Positions 14,367 to 14,367 of a stretch of DNA of 14,367 nucleotides are shown piece after piece. Below the pieces are notes generated by a model that searched no databases, was not told the origin of the DNA, and was given only the letters and a program-made list of their open reading frames with translations. The DNA is from Alphaproteobacteria bacterium UBA998. GTDB taxonomy: Bacteria; Pseudomonadota; Alphaproteobacteria; Rickettsiales; UBA998. The position numbers and the translations under genes were made by a program. The stretch covers positions 1-14,367 of the forward strand of contig DBAY01000067.1 of the NCBI GenBank assembly GCA_002291925.1, read 5' to 3'. Positions within the stretch are counted from its first letter, which is position 1; the number at the start of each line of letters is the position of its first letter.

Positions 14367-14367
14367 A

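Overview
The window looks like chromosomal DNA from an alphaproteobacterium. The support is the lepB–rnc–era run, the style of the housekeeping proteins, a FixL-like PAS domain, GC-rich codon third positions and occasional GTG/TTG starts. I cannot place it at order level. The coding interior is GC-rich. The two outer edges are AT-rich and end in the same 19-base sequence in inverted orientation, which suggests that both edges abut copies of one insertion sequence.

Layout. 1-290: a repeat end, AT-rich DNA and tRNA-Ser(GCT) on the minus strand with its own promoter. 291-2942 (plus): signal peptidase I (lepB), RNase III (rnc) and Era GTPase (era), the usual protein-export and ribosome-assembly cluster. 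Here lepB and rnc are separated by an unrecognised 60-residue gene (1097-1279) on the opposite strand. 2949-6032 (minus): a probable operon in the order YadG-like ABC ATPase, SelO pseudokinase AMPylator, Maf nucleotide pyrophosphatase. It converges on era with only 6 bases between stop codons. 6136-8515 (plus): a tight group of an exported redoxin with two cysteines, a small one-pass membrane protein resembling DUF6356, and a YdhS-like FAD/NAD(P) oxidoreductase starting at TTG. 8567-9223: a UdgX-type uracil-DNA glycosylase. 9361-11820: a membrane-bound hybrid histidine kinase with a FixL-like PAS domain that keeps the heme-ligand histidine position. 11926-14205: a 759-residue isocitrate dehydrogenase-family protein, far larger than usual for that fold. 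14206-14367: AT-rich DNA with no gene, then the second inverted repeat end.

How the genes fit together. Several genes concern redox or oxygen: SelO with a C-terminal CxxC, the exported redoxin, the FAD oxidoreductase and a possible heme-PAS kinase. UdgX and Maf guard against damaged or non-canonical nucleotides. The decarboxylating dehydrogenase is presumably the TCA-cycle isocitrate dehydrogenase or a divergent relative. I found no CRISPR array, phage genes or intact transposase. The points most worth a second look are the enlarged dehydrogenase, the UdgX covalent-capture loop, the FixL-like PAS kinase, the small antisense gene between lepB and rnc, and the inverted repeats at the window ends.
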